This document shows, piece after piece, positions 18,661-31,339 of a DNA stretch of 64,000 nucleotides. Within the stretch, counting starts at the first letter, position 1; every line of letters begins with the position of its first letter. This DNA comes from Seriola aureovittata (taxonomy: Eukaryota > Chordata > Actinopteri > Carangiformes > Carangidae). The notes under the pieces were generated by a model, which had not been told where the DNA came from, made no database searches, and saw only the letters and a list, made by a program, of their open reading frames with translations. Where the stretch lies: assembly GCF_021018895.1 (NCBI RefSeq), contig NC_079369.1, positions 11,665,694 through 11,729,693 on the forward strand, given 5' to 3'. The translations under genes and the position numbers were made by a program.

Positions 18661-21430
18661 CATCTTTATCGGTTAGCACTATACTCACCAGAGTTAGTGC
18701 TGAGCAATGCGAGTCTAATGCTTGTCAGTGCGGCTTCTTAGTTGTGAGCTTAGCTTCGGTTCCTATTGAATTTATACCTCACGAGGTTAGAAAAATGTTC
18801 ACCTTGTTTTATTTTATCTGATGGCTCACTTGACGAGAGAATTCAGAGTTCAAGTGTGAACTGACAGGAACTTCGATATATGCAGCACGTCAAAACACAC
18901 AGCCACAGAATAGAGCAGCAGAATACAACAGTGATATGGATAGAGTTGACCAGAAATGGCAGCAGCTGACGAAAAAAAAAAAAACTGCAGGAGGAAAGAA
19001 AGCAAAACCACCTACAACCTTCAATGAAATAAAATCTTGACAATGCATGTGTGTAATGTGTACACACACAGTACATACACAGGACAAAAACTCACTCCTC
19101 TACACATAATTCAAGAAAACATCAAGTGCCCACAGATTCAGCATAGATTTTATATTTCCTGAACACTATTTCTGTCAAGCTATTTTTATTGCCGTGCATG
19201 CAATGTTGGCTCTGCTTACAAATCACTTCAAAGACAGAATTGTGCGGGCGGTACATTATTTTGTCAACATCCTTGCTGATAGCTCATCGGGGGAAAATTA
19301 TGTGTTGGTGTGTTTGAAATAATTTGTGAAAGGTTTCTTGAGTGTTATCATCACTTGGGAAATTATTGGCATTGTCCTGCATTTTTTCTATGGGATTATT
19401 TGTCTTGGAAACAACAGTAGAAACAATAGTCTCAGTTTTTCAGAAGCTTATGTCTTTATTTCACATGCTGTTGAATATCTCCGCGCAACTATTAAGCTCT
19501 TTTCCACAGATGCTGTCTGGACCTGAACACTTACCAATATTTGTGTTATGTAATAAGTGAAAAGTGTTTCAGAATCCACTATCAGCTCCTCACTAATCAT
19601 TTCAGAATTTAAATCATGATAGTCAGCCGATTCATAAAAAATATATTCTGATCATTTGGTTAGCAGCATCAAAGCTGTTTAGACTTGTAAGGCCTTCACT
19701 CCATGAGGACCTCAGGTGCTGCTATGCTGAGCATCCATTCCATTCTGTAGCCTTGAGCTTTCATTTTGTCAATCTTCACCTCATATTCTTCATCATTTTC
19801 CCCTCATAGTAACCACAGCATTCTCGTGAATAATGTATCCCTTTCTCCATAGAGCATTAAGCTGTTTAGAAAACATGGCCTGGCAGAGAGATGTGTATAT
19901 TACATGTTGTGCCTCTAAGGTCCTGAATACTATAATCTGACTTAATAAGATAGGCCTGCCCATGTTGGCAAAGCATCCACTCATTGTCTTCATCCAAGTG
20001 GTGAAGAAATACAAGGTTATATATGTCCAGAAGTGACTACAGATTCATCTGAAATACATTTTTCAGACAGTTACGAAGAATTTCATTCAGGCACAAAACC
20101 AAAAAAAAAATCACTGCAAAGACAAAAGGGGCTTTTCCATAATGAGCATACCAAGCACCATACACAATAAAGGATAATGTTTAGGAGTCTTCTAGCCTGA
20201 GCTGATCATGCCCAAGGACAAAACTAATAAAAGGGAAAACCAAATTCACCAGTGACTCACTTTGGCTCACAGATGAAGAAAAAATTTGGACAAAAACTCT
20301 CTGCAGTCTGCACTCCCTGCAGTATTTCCTTTGAGGAGAAATAAGCCGTCCACTACCATGTGCATATTTCTTTTAAAGGTGAACTGCCTGTCCACTCTCC
20401 ACTCCCCTTGGAGAGCAGGCAGGTTACTCCTGTCACTGGTTCTATTTAAAGGACACTGAACAGTCCGGGATGGGACACAGACTAGGGGAAACATGACAGT
20501 TTGATCCAAGTAACTCTCAAAGATCGTAAATTTGATCCCTACAGTACAGCAGCTGATGTGTCCTTTCATAATGTCCTCAAGCATGAAACATAAAACTTGG
20601 CTACATAACTCTCTCCTTTTTGCAAATTCCTCTAAGTGTTAGCTAAATGACTTACATGTTCTGCCATTTCCACAAAGATAATTCAGAAGATAGCATCATG
20701 CTAGGGGTCAGTTATGAATATTTGAAAAAATGCAGAGAAGGCCTTGTGGTTCATTAGTTTGTAAATTTGACCAAAGCTCAGTTTATAGACCACTGTCACT
20801 TTGACAGGCAGCTGAGTTGGTGGAGTTATGGTGACACAAGTTGCACATGTCTCATGAATAACCGAGGCTGAAGTCAATATAGAAACGTGACAGAAGGACA
20901 ACTCAAGGAGCACCTGTTGTGAAATGGTTGGAAACCATTCAAGCAAAGATACTATTTTTGGAAGCATCAGTAAACATTTTTGCAAGAGCCTCCCTCCAGA
21001 AGACATAATTTCATAGTGAGAGAAGTCAGCCTGTTGCATAATAAAAATGACCCTGAGTAAGAGTTCAGTAAACTGTCCTGTGTCCTGAGATTGTAAGCAG
21101 GAAATGCATTTACAAGACTTCTGGACTACAGCATGACTTTATAACTGGACATTTTAATGTTTTTTTCTTGAACAAAGACAAATGCAGCTTTAGATTTGAA
21201 ACATTTTGCAACTGTTAGCAGAGGAGTGATTGAATGTCTGAAAGTCCAGGCATTGCTCTGAATCGACAGATGAATGAAAATGGATGATGGAAAGGAAAAT
21301 GTATAATGACATTATGCCTTAAAGGAAACTGATGCACATACTATGGTTAACTCGTGTGCATACATGTGTGTGAAAATGAGTAAGAGAGAGTGGTAGTGAT
21401 TTGTAAGTCCTGTTGGAAAGATAACGGTTC
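18661..21430. other. intergenic, no gene recognised
   Basis: Complex AT-rich sequence. Open frames up to about 112 codons on the - strand (20701, 20267) show no domain or motif. No microsatellite longer than a short A-run is present. Confidence 0.7.
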
Positions 21431-21436
21431 CTATTT

Positions 21437-22216
21437 ACACCCATCAAAAAGCAGTGCAAAGCAGTGCTGTGTCTTTGCTATTTTCAGTTTCAGTTGTCAT
21501 TTCTCTGTCCAACGGCCACTTTTTTAAAATAGCAAATACACTTGCGCCCATCTGAGCGCCCATGGACGTGTTGGTTTTAAAATGAGGTGTGGTAAGGCGC
21601 ATTGCTGGCAAATTGCTATCTTGAGGCAAGTCAAAAAGTGATTGCGCAATTAACCAACAAAAACCTGGTCTGAAGAACTATTATGTGTTGCATAAAATTA
21701 TCGATGTCCCTATCTCATGGACATAAATGAGGCTCTGCAGAGAAGCATTCTTTCTTACTAAGTGGTAAATCCTCCAGTGTTTCTAAGTCATCACCTTGAC
21801 TAAATTTGTCCAGTTTCATAATGAACTGAAGATTCATTTACACTTAATATAACAGAAAAGATGTCCAACATTGTGTTTGTGCCGTTGATTCATCCTGGGG
21901 CTGTGCATAGCGCATTGATTTGCTCAGCCTGTCCTTGCCTCTCATACAGAGCTGTTGTGTGCGTGTGCCGGGACTGCGCTCTCTGGTCAATCACAATATG
22001 TAATCAACTCGCTACAAATAGACTCTAATTCTATGTGAAACACCGCTCCATTATAATAGCAATCCTCCGAGGTGCAAGCGAGCCTGGCTTTTAAAGGGAA
22101 TGGGAGATGGCACTGTGATTGGTTAAATGCATTTTACACTCAAAACACTCCCATAATTAATTAAGAGACTAAGTACAATAGCAAAAGTGGATATGGACAC
22201 GCCATGCGCTTTAAAC
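21437..22216. mobile_element. large non-autonomous DNA-transposon-like element (percomorph hAT-type MITE), diverged
   Basis: Ordered blocks match a common percomorph element as I recall it: TGTGTCTTTGCTATTTTCAG, CTTGCGCCCATCTGAGCGCC, CATGGACGTGTTGGTTTTAA, TATCTTGAGGCAAGTCA, ACCAACAAAAACCTGGTCT, then GCGAGCCTGGCTTTTAAAGG, GGGAGATGGCACTGTGATTG and AAAAGTGGATATGGACACGC. The element normally has inverted terminal sequences beginning near GGGCCCTATTTT; those ends are eroded here. The short - strand frame at 21444-21629 is part of the repeat, not a gene. Class assignment is from memory. Confidence 0.65.
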
Positions 22217-22300
22217 CATTACTCCATTATATCTTTGCATAGAAAATAGTTTTCTGCTATATTTTTGTTTAAAGTCTTGTTTACTGAACCTTTAACTTGG
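22216..22300 (+). repeat. dispersed repeat, copy A (pairs with 47188-47282)
   Basis: From CCATTACTCCATTATATCTT to CTTGTTTACTGAACCTTTAAC this block aligns to 47188-47282 with small indels. It follows directly on the transposon-like element, so it may be that element's distal end or an older insertion. Confidence 0.7.
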
Positions 22301-25280
22301 TAGTTTTAAATTTCAAAGCTGAAAAATGAAACTGGTGAGTAAAATGTTATCATAAATGAAAGGAGTGATGACGAAACATTTGGAAACCACACACAAGTTG
22401 TAAAAAAGCAATAATTCCCCTTTATAAACTTTAGTGTTCTTTTGTAAGTGAAGTGGTCCAACAGCGCAGACGGTGGCCTTCTAAGCAAGAAAAGAGGAAA
22501 AAGTTCTATGGTCATCCTTGACTCTGTTCTCAACAAGCAGAAAATTTGGGTAGGCTGCATTTTGCTCTCACGGTTTATACCCACTGCTCTGCTTAAAGGA
22601 CAAAAAAGATGTGACTAAATACAAAACCAATTTGAGTGGTCACAGTGCTCCAATCTGCAGGGCATGAGTGCTCACTGAACAATCTGATGAGCATCAACAT
22701 CCCGAGAGATTTGACTGGCCAGACACTTTATATTCTACAAGCCATACTAAAGCTAATCCAGTGAACTCTGGTGGAACCTTCTCCTTCTTACACAGTGTCA
22801 CCATATAAAGTTTCCAAATCACTATTGTGAAAATGTGCTATTTATTTTCTTAGTGTTTTACATTTACATTTGAGTAGTTTATCAGATCTTTTATCTGATG
22901 GAAAGTCGCTAAATCACTGACATTCCAGAGAAAACAATCACAGAAAACACAGTCCAAGTACAATGCAACTGTAGCAGTGTGTAACTGCGACCTCTAAAAC
23001 ATAAGCATTTGATTTAAACCAGCCACACCCACAGAATTTTAAATACCAAAGTGAAATGAACAGTGATTATGAAAAGTGATTAAGGCTGGGCAATATGGCA
23101 ACATATGTGATAGATGTAATACACTGTAGGCTACATCAGTTCAATCAATTACCCAACCCTGGCGTTCAAGGTATCCACTCCAAATTCAGTGTCTCCTCTC
23201 TCTGCTCTTGGAGTGCCATTAAAATGTGCCACAACCAACCGATAGGAGTCATTAGTGCAGCAACAAGGACGTGATCCCTCACCAGGTTCCCACCCACAGC
23301 CACTACCCTTTATGTTTGATGAGGTTGCCCAGTCAGCAAGGGATGAGCAATAATTCAATATCAACTTTCAACGGAATCATATCATTATGATATGATTATA
23401 CTGTATTACGTAGCTACATTCTGTTATCCAATTTAATGACTACAAGGAAACTGTAATCATGAACTACCAACATAATTTATGCAAACAGTGAATGTACTTG
23501 TTGCATTATACATTCATTGATTACTTTCCATGTAATTTTGCATGAATTTCCTGGAACAATATTCTTACTACTGTATTTATCATCCAGCTGTGCAATGGTC
23601 AAAAAATAAGTATTTGACTTTTATCTGTTTGACAACTCCTGATCATTGAATAGCTTGTTTGACATGAAGGCTCTAATCCTGAGGTTTATACCACCCTCAT
23701 ACAGACATTTTGTCGAGGGGAAATGTTGTCTTTTGAAACATTTTGTCACAGTCAATAACCTTTTTATCAATGTCTTGCATCTTAAATATATCCTGGATGT
23801 GTCATTACACACACTGTGCATTGCCCTTTGTTTTTATAATACTTGCAGATTTCCAACACTGAAGCTTGAACATATCAGGAAAGCAACAACATAAAGGTTC
23901 AAGTTGCACTGAAGTATTTTCTGCACCTTTGATCCTTTAAGTGTAGTAAGTAATTCAACCCTTTCTCTACAATCTCTCACCCAAATAATTTTTTAAGTTT
24001 AAGACCATATGACCAAGGTCAGTTAGTTATTTGAGAGTAGTTCTGTACAGCAAGACTCTATATTATATGTGTTACTGCATCATCTTTTAAATTTCATTTG
24101 TTCTCATCTCATTTCATAAATATATTTGTTTATGAATGATTTGGACGTCTGAGACTAAAAATGACTACAGATGTAATATAGTTTCCCCCAGTGGCAGATT
24201 TGACAATTAGTGGTTATTACTTTTCACTGGGAGAGGTCTAGCTTGTCCACTCCTTTTACAGCAGGTCAATTAGAATCCAACTGAGTAGTGCACTTCACTG
24301 ATGGAGGACACTAAAATCTTTGACCCTCCTGATTGCACTGTGTGTCCACTAACAGTATAATGGGCTAAGAGTGCTGAACTACTCATCTACTGTAAGTGCC
24401 AGCCATTAAAAGTTAGAGGGACCATATCTAAGTCAATATGATCTATGAGAGACTTAATAGCCACTCAAAATTTAGATTCATTCACAGCATGACTCTTGGG
24501 TAGATGTAGTGGTAAATGATTTTTACAAATTGCAGAGCAGCAAAAGTGTGCAAGATTTACTATAGGTAACATTTTGCTTTGATATTGTAATTTATCAAAT
24601 GTAAGCTGTTGATGTTTTTCACGAGGGCTATATGCATCTTACAATATCAGCAAAATGCTGCAAACATTACTGTATGTACTGTAGTTGTACAGAAACACAG
24701 ATGTATGCAGGAGTAATTTGTTTTATGTAAAAACCCAGTGGAAAACAGCAGACTTTGGAAAATACAGCTCTTCCTCTGCATTGTCAATACGTATCTACTC
24801 AGCAGCAAAGTTCCTCCTCCCTCACGTAATGAAATGGACGTGCTGCCATTTTCGGGAGTCAGCTCTTCTGTCTACTCTCAGCATGGTCAAATTCCTTAAA
24901 CACATTCGCAAAGACAAGGCTTCCTCAGCAATCTGCTTAGATAGCAGACCAGCTCAGCTCCTGCCCTCCAAGTTGTGCTGCTATATTGAACCAGTATCTG
25001 ATTCACTGACCTTCTCGCTGCCTCATGCCTTGCTAATGTAATCTAGTGCTGCTGCTGCTGCTGGCTCATGTCTCTATGCCCGCAGTTCTCTCTCTCTACT
25101 TCTGTTTTTCTTCTCACGCATGTAAGCACAGCCAGGCGCACACTGACACACACTGACACACATGCTTTCTGACGTTCTGCTCTCAGGTTGTGTATGTGTA
25201 TCTGCCTTTTTGGCTTGTTGCTTTAACCTTTAACCTTTAACCTCTCACACCCACCGTGGCTGGCTATTGTTGGAAATTTT
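22301..25280. other. intergenic, no gene recognised
   Basis: AT-rich sequence. At 23083-23110 the phrase GGCTGGGCAATATGGCAACA, and at 23340-23400 CAATATCAACTTTC with a GATATGATTAT stretch, resemble scattered pieces of a common fish repeat beginning GGGCTGGGCGATATGG; too eroded to class. The 118-codon frame at 24685 has no domain. A threefold TTTAACC repeat sits at 25223-25243. Confidence 0.6.
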
Positions 25281-25284
25281 TCTG

Positions 25285-25400
25285 TACTAGTGGCAACTAG
25301 GGCTAAAATGATTAGTCAATGAGTTGATAGACAGAATAATGACCAATCAACATAATGTGCCATGTGCTAGTCTCCCTGACAGGAAAGGCCCTGTATACAG
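25285..25400 (+). repeat. fish dispersed repeat fragment (AGGGCTGAAACGATTAGTCGA family), diverged
   Basis: CTAGGGCTAAAATGATTAGTC followed by GAGTTGATAGACAGAATAAT and GACCAATCAA follows the pattern of a widespread fish element built of GATTAGTC/GATTAATCG words. Only the proximal part is recognisable. Confidence 0.5.
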
Positions 25401-26821
25401 ATGCCCATTTGAGAATAAAGTACCCATCATGTTGCATTTGAAAATGACACAAATATGCTGTTTTCAATGAGAGTTTGTTGTGTCAACTGGACACAAGAAG
25501 ACATTTAAAGACAGCACCTTGGGCTCTTGAAACATTTCAGAAACCCATATGATAAATTGATTTATTGTGAAATAAATACAGAAATACAGAAAGAAAGAAA
25601 GAATTAAATTGATAAATAAATATATACATGTTTGTTTTGATTGTGACAATTCAAATGTAATACAAATAAGGTTATTATGGTCTGCTTTTGTTGTTTTAAC
25701 ATGTGTTTAGGTCTCTTTTAGTCTCTGTGTTTCTTAATGATGAAAGATTTACAGACAAGTCTCCAGTTTTTGAGCGAATCCTTCTTGAAAAAAGACATCC
25801 CATCTGCTTTATATTTCAGTGGGTGAAAAGCTAGTTTGTGGTTTTAATGCTGAATCTCTCACTCTTCTGCTCACCCTCTCATTCCTGATTCATTGTGCCA
25901 TCCGGGGAATATGTATCACCATTTTGCCTCCAGCTATCCAGCAGTCCGATCTATAAGTCAGGCTAAGGTTCATACCCGGTCCCAAAAAGCAGAGATCCAA
26001 ACCATAGAGGCCAGAGAGCATTTGCTGCTACGCAACCACAAAGCACCAAGCCCAGTCTCTCAGCTCTGGCTGGCTTCCCTGGAGAGCCCTGCTGGATATG
26101 GACATTGAAGGAATGAGGGAGGAGAGTGTATGGGGTCAAAATAACAGAAAAGGAGGACCGGGGATGGGAGTTTAGGTGTATGAGGAGAAAGAAAAAGATG
26201 ATTGGAGGAAAATGGGAATTTTTGTTTGACCATATATGACCATTTACACTTAAACACACCAAAGCATCCACATCAATAAAAAGGTGCACACAAACACACA
26301 AAACTGGACAGAAGCATACAGACATACCCTTATATAGAATATGTAGGGGCACAGACACGGGCGTGCACGTGTTCGCACAAACACACATACACACCTAAGC
26401 AAGTGGAATTTTGCATGCATGGCTGCGCTTCCCTTAGCTGTGGCCACGGTTGCTAGGCTACGGGTGATTCCAGCCTTTGGAGGGGACCTGACATTAGGGA
26501 GAGCAAATTGACCACAGGAGGCTTTAATCTGCCGTGAAACAGCAGCTGGAGCACGCACACACGCACGCACGCACGCACGCAGGCCAGTAGTACTGTATTC
26601 CAGCATTTACTCTTCCTAATCATAAACACGTTTAATATTTACTACTTTACTTTATGTCTACGCATCTCCTCCTTTCTCTGTCCCTCACACACACTGATAC
26701 ACAGCTAACAACTAGCAGTCTCTTTGGGCTAGAAACCTGACGGTAGTAGGACGCACTATTTTCCCCAGACTCAATAAAGAGTAGTCTATTGAGAGCAACA
26801 GAGTTTACTGTACATCAGTAA

Positions 26822-26890
<69 letters not shown>

Positions 26891-29800
26891 AAATGTGAGT
26901 CTTTATGCATTTACCTGCCTGCATGCAGGTAAACCAAACAATGCAGTGAAACCATTTAAAAGGAAGTCTGCATGTTGAACACATCCTCAAACATTTCTAT
27001 TAAAAGATATGGGCACTGGGCACTCACAACATTATATATTTTTTCTTATTGTCAATTAACCTGATCCTTTAGGTATACAGCATACAGTACACAGCACTGG
27101 TTTGAACTATTTTGGCCAGGACAGGGTCAGTCTCCACACTAATTTATCTTAAAATGAATCTAATTAAAATGGGTGAAATGTCATAAAAGTTGCAGGGCTC
27201 TGTCCTGCTCCTGCTCCTGCTCCAGACAGACAGACCACTTTGATAATCTCTTTAACGTATTCTTGCTCAAACTCTTATATTTGTTGCAATTACCATGTAT
27301 TTGACCATTTTCTCTATGTCTGCATTATCTAAAAGTCTCTTTAATGAACCTGTAATGCTATCTGATTTAATTGCCAGTGCAGATGATTCTGCTTTATGAG
27401 CAATAACCCATTCACCCCAGGGGTATATCAATCCTAATGCATCTATTAAAGCCTGCCTATGACATTATTATGATTAGTCACTTTGTTTTTCCTGGGCTGG
27501 AACAGTACAAAATCTGAATATGAATAGAGAAATATTGACATGATTATCTACTGTCACCGCACATTAATCACCACTAATCTCCATGACTGTGATATTAAAT
27601 GTATTCATGTGTCCTTTTTGGACGTTCTCACCTTGTTTTTGAGAAACAGATGGTATCAAGCCCCGTTAAATAATTATTCCTGAGAGGGTGTCACAGTTGT
27701 TTCTTTGATGCAAAAGCCTAATATACATAAACTGATGTCATTTGGCTTTCATGTCTGGGGATTTGCTGTAACAAAACAATTGAACGGGGACAGTCAGCTA
27801 GTTGGCTGTGGTCCACCTTCGGAGACTCCGCCCATTGCTGGAGGACCAGGAATGTGTGGTTACATAAACTTTCACATTTGCACTTTAATGACACTTCACC
27901 TTGTTTAACTACAACCATTTAAACTCACAAACTGGATGACTGCTATCCAAAAGTCCCATATTGCCCTTTCACCTACCACAGGATAGCTGGACTAACAACC
28001 CCACCAAGTGGTCAGGTGTGTCATATCTATATCCAGACATCTGAATGCCTCATTTACTCTCCAAATTAATCTGCAGCAATTCAGTAATATTGGTGATTAA
28101 TAATTTGGATGACACCCAAGGAACTGGAAGTAGATAGAAGCATTATTATTATTCGGCAGTCTCTAGTAGGCACTGATGGATAGCTAACCAGCAGAAAGAC
28201 TTGGTACTGAAGCTGACATTTGACATTGAGGCTTACATTTTGTTCTTAGTCATATCATCTTACCTCAAGTGAGTGAGTTAATTCTTACTAATGTCTTTAG
28301 TGTTACAAAATAATAAAATTGTATGCTGTAAAGTGTGGTGGAGTTAAAAACTAAACTTACTTTACACCTGGCAGATCTCTTACAAAGTTTGTGACTAGCC
28401 TAAAAGTATTATAACTACAATGTGTATGACAGAGACACCCTATTTCCAGTCCTTGGGGAAAGGAAGAACATTTTCACCAGTATCACATTCCCATTTTAAT
28501 CTCTCACATCTTCTCCTACAAAGAGTAATGGAGTCTGATGTGTTCTCATGAATTACTCATTCAGATGGTTATTCTGTTCACTTATATTTTGTGATTTACT
28601 TTAGATGCTCATCTTACAGAGAATCAACACTCCCAGCAGACTGCAAAGCTGCCTTACTCTTTTGGAAGCATACAGGTGATTTACTCTACCAGCACTTAGC
28701 TGAAGGATCTGCCTGTGCCATCATGACGGCAAAGTTAAGGTAAATTATTGATTGTCCCGCGTCAGAATGTACCAACATGTGGACAAATATAAATATGTAG
28801 AAACAGTGTAAGTTGGTGACACAGATCAGCAAATTATCCAGAATTCGTATTGTGAAAGGTAATTTAACATGTGAACTTTAAGGCTGCAGACAGCTATTAC
28901 AATGCCATGGTTCTCTTGGGATTATTCCTGTTCATCAGGGACATAGCAGAGGTTCATCTCACGGTTTAAAGCAATACAAATGTTTGTGTTTTGGTGTTTT
29001 GGTCTACAAAAAAAGCCAAGTTGAAACCAAATGCAAAAACTTAATTTGGAAAAGCATGCAGCTGAATTGCTGTGAGCTCAACTAGAGATCTGACTGACAT
29101 TAACCTCACCAGCTGCACACTGGGCCCTACACACCAAACCAGAGGCATCTTCAAGACTCCCCCAAGCACCTTAACACATAACTGTTTATGAGCTGGCACA
29201 CAGGTACTCTTAACAATAATATTTCACTTCCACAAATGTGGGGAATCACAAGAGACTTATTTAAAAAGAACGGTCAAAATCAAAGTAGCCAAGGACAACT
29301 TACACTGATTTTTAGTCCTTTGTATGGATCAAGTTCCAAAAATGCTGGAGCCTTCATTTCCCAAAATGCAATCCAAATGCAACTAATGGCATTTCTCAAG
29401 GCCCTTGCTTCCTGGCAAACATCCACACTTCCAGTTTGTAATGCAGATTGTGTTGTTGTTGTTGAAAATCTGCTGTCTCCAAGCCCAAATCCAATTCAGA
29501 CAATTCTGATATAATCAGCAGCTATTTTTTCAGACTTTGAAAAATCTTGCGTCAGTGCCACAGAAGAAAATAGAGTAAACTCATCTTGGTGGTGTTTCCC
29601 TTTAACACACGTACTGTACAGTATAGAGTATGTATGCTCTGCTTTGGGGGTGAGCAGTGCCACAGCATATAACTCAGCACAGGAAGGTGGACAGTGCACT
29701 GAAAAGGATGTTTCAGGCTGTAGGCTGTACAGGACACTATCACAGTCTTTTGTTTCTTTTTCATACACAAAACCACCATAAATGTTCTGAACATAGTTTT

Positions 29801-30539
29801 ATCAGCCACTGTCTGTCTTCTCTCTCTTCTCTCGATTCTTCATGAGGCACAATGATCAATCCATCATTGCCCTCATATGGAATCAACCAAAAGGCAAAGG
29901 ATGCTTTCAATATTTCTCACAAGGAACTGTGCAGTTATCTTAATAGATGTCCACAGGCCTGGATTTGAACAGTATGGTATACATTCAAATACACTAAATA
30001 AAATTTACATTATACCAACAACAACTGAGACATTATGTAGCACAGTACGTAAAATAGTGACTCCATACAGTGGATGTATTTTGTGTATTAAGTATAATGG
30101 CACACCACAGAAATAAGTCCTACCTACCACTGTCTATTCACCCTGTGGACAAAGATGTAAGACACAATAGTGTCACACGATGGCTAATGTTAGGGCTAAT
30201 GTGAAATTGCTACAGAGAAAGCTGTAGTACTCCTATCTACTGCAGCCCACCACTGCTTCAGCTCCTTGAACAGAGCTACTCCACTCAGCATCTCCACACA
30301 CACTTGTCAAAGAGCAATCACACCAACCACTGACAGAATAAAGCGAGATGATGTGACAGTGTAAACAGCAGTTTATGAAAAGAGTATCACATAGAAGAGA
30401 TGATTTGCAGAGAGAAACGATGTTCATAATACGTTTCACAAGCTGTGGAATAAGGCCAAAAAGAAAACACTGCCAGTATGAACAAACGCACACTAGACAC
30501 ACTGCAGAGTGTTACAGGAATGGAGCACAGGTTTTACCC

Positions 30540-30541
<2 letters not shown>
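25401..30541. other. intergenic with possible conserved regulatory blocks
   Basis: No gene recognised. It holds the (GT)n tract at 26826 and a GC-richer block at about 26400-26530 with an X-box-like GTTGCTAGGCTAC. A homeodomain-core-rich block lies at 27360-27610 (ATTA, TAATCC, GATTAG, TTAATCACCACTAATC). A CGCA/ACGC repeat lies near 26555-26580. Open frames up to 143 codons lack domains. Confidence 0.55.
26826..26890. repeat. (GT)n microsatellite
   Basis: About 30 units with one GC interruption near the end. Confidence 0.97.

Positions 30542-30623
<82 letters not shown>
30542..30623. repeat. (TG)n microsatellite, about 41 units
   Basis: An uninterrupted tract. Confidence 0.98.
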
Positions 30624-30624
<1 letters not shown>

Positions 30625-31098
30625 TTACTTTTCCAGTGTAAGCACATATTAAAATAGATGCTCAGAATTAAGGTGTAGTATGGATTTGGGAAACAGATGC
30701 AGTCTCTTTGCATAACAGGCAATGTCAAATGCAGCCTATGTTGGTAACAGAGCAGCAAAGTTTATATGAAAATACCACAGCTACATTACTTAAAGCAGAT
30801 ACTATATATGAAACACGCCTTGAACCACCATATGATCATGTCTGTAATATCCCTGAAGTCACTGTATGCAAGCTGCTGTGGACAAGAGACATGCAGGTTA
30901 TTGACCCTCCTCCCCTCCCAGTCCACATACCCTGGCACGATCGCCTCTGCTGGTCACTCCATCTGAATGAGACCAGCATCTTCATGACCTTATTACAGGC
31001 AGAGAAGAGAAACAGTTTGTGTTTGTTTTGTGACCATATGGCCCCATTAGTAGGGTAACGACCCCACAGTCCCTCCAGGACACACACTCCTTTCTGAA

Positions 31099-31100
<2 letters not shown>

Positions 31101-31153
<53 letters not shown>
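31101..31153. repeat. (GT)n microsatellite
   Basis: About 26 units, flanked by the matching phrases CCCTCCAGGACAC (before) and CCCTCCAGGACAC (after). A short duplicated unit therefore brackets the tract. Confidence 0.97.
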
Positions 31154-31154
<1 letters not shown>

Positions 31155-31289
31155 TGACCTTGGAGACCCTCCAGGACACTTAGCACTTCCCCCAGTGGCC
31201 ACTTACACAGATTAAGCTTCTCCATGCACCAGTTGGACTGTGAGCAATTCTTGGATTGTGAAGCTATCATCACATGTGTGCACAAGCAC

Positions 31290-31335
31290 GCACACACACA
31301 CACACACACACACAGACACACACACACGCACACAC
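31290..31335. repeat. (CA)n microsatellite, interrupted
   Basis: CA repeats with single GACA and GCACA interruptions. It is complementary to the (GT)n tract 140 bp upstream. Confidence 0.95.
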
Positions 31336-31339
31336 TGCA

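Noticed and set aside
25223..25243. Telomere-like TTTAACC triplet repeat
   Set aside because: Only three units and not the vertebrate TTAGGG/CCCTAA motif.
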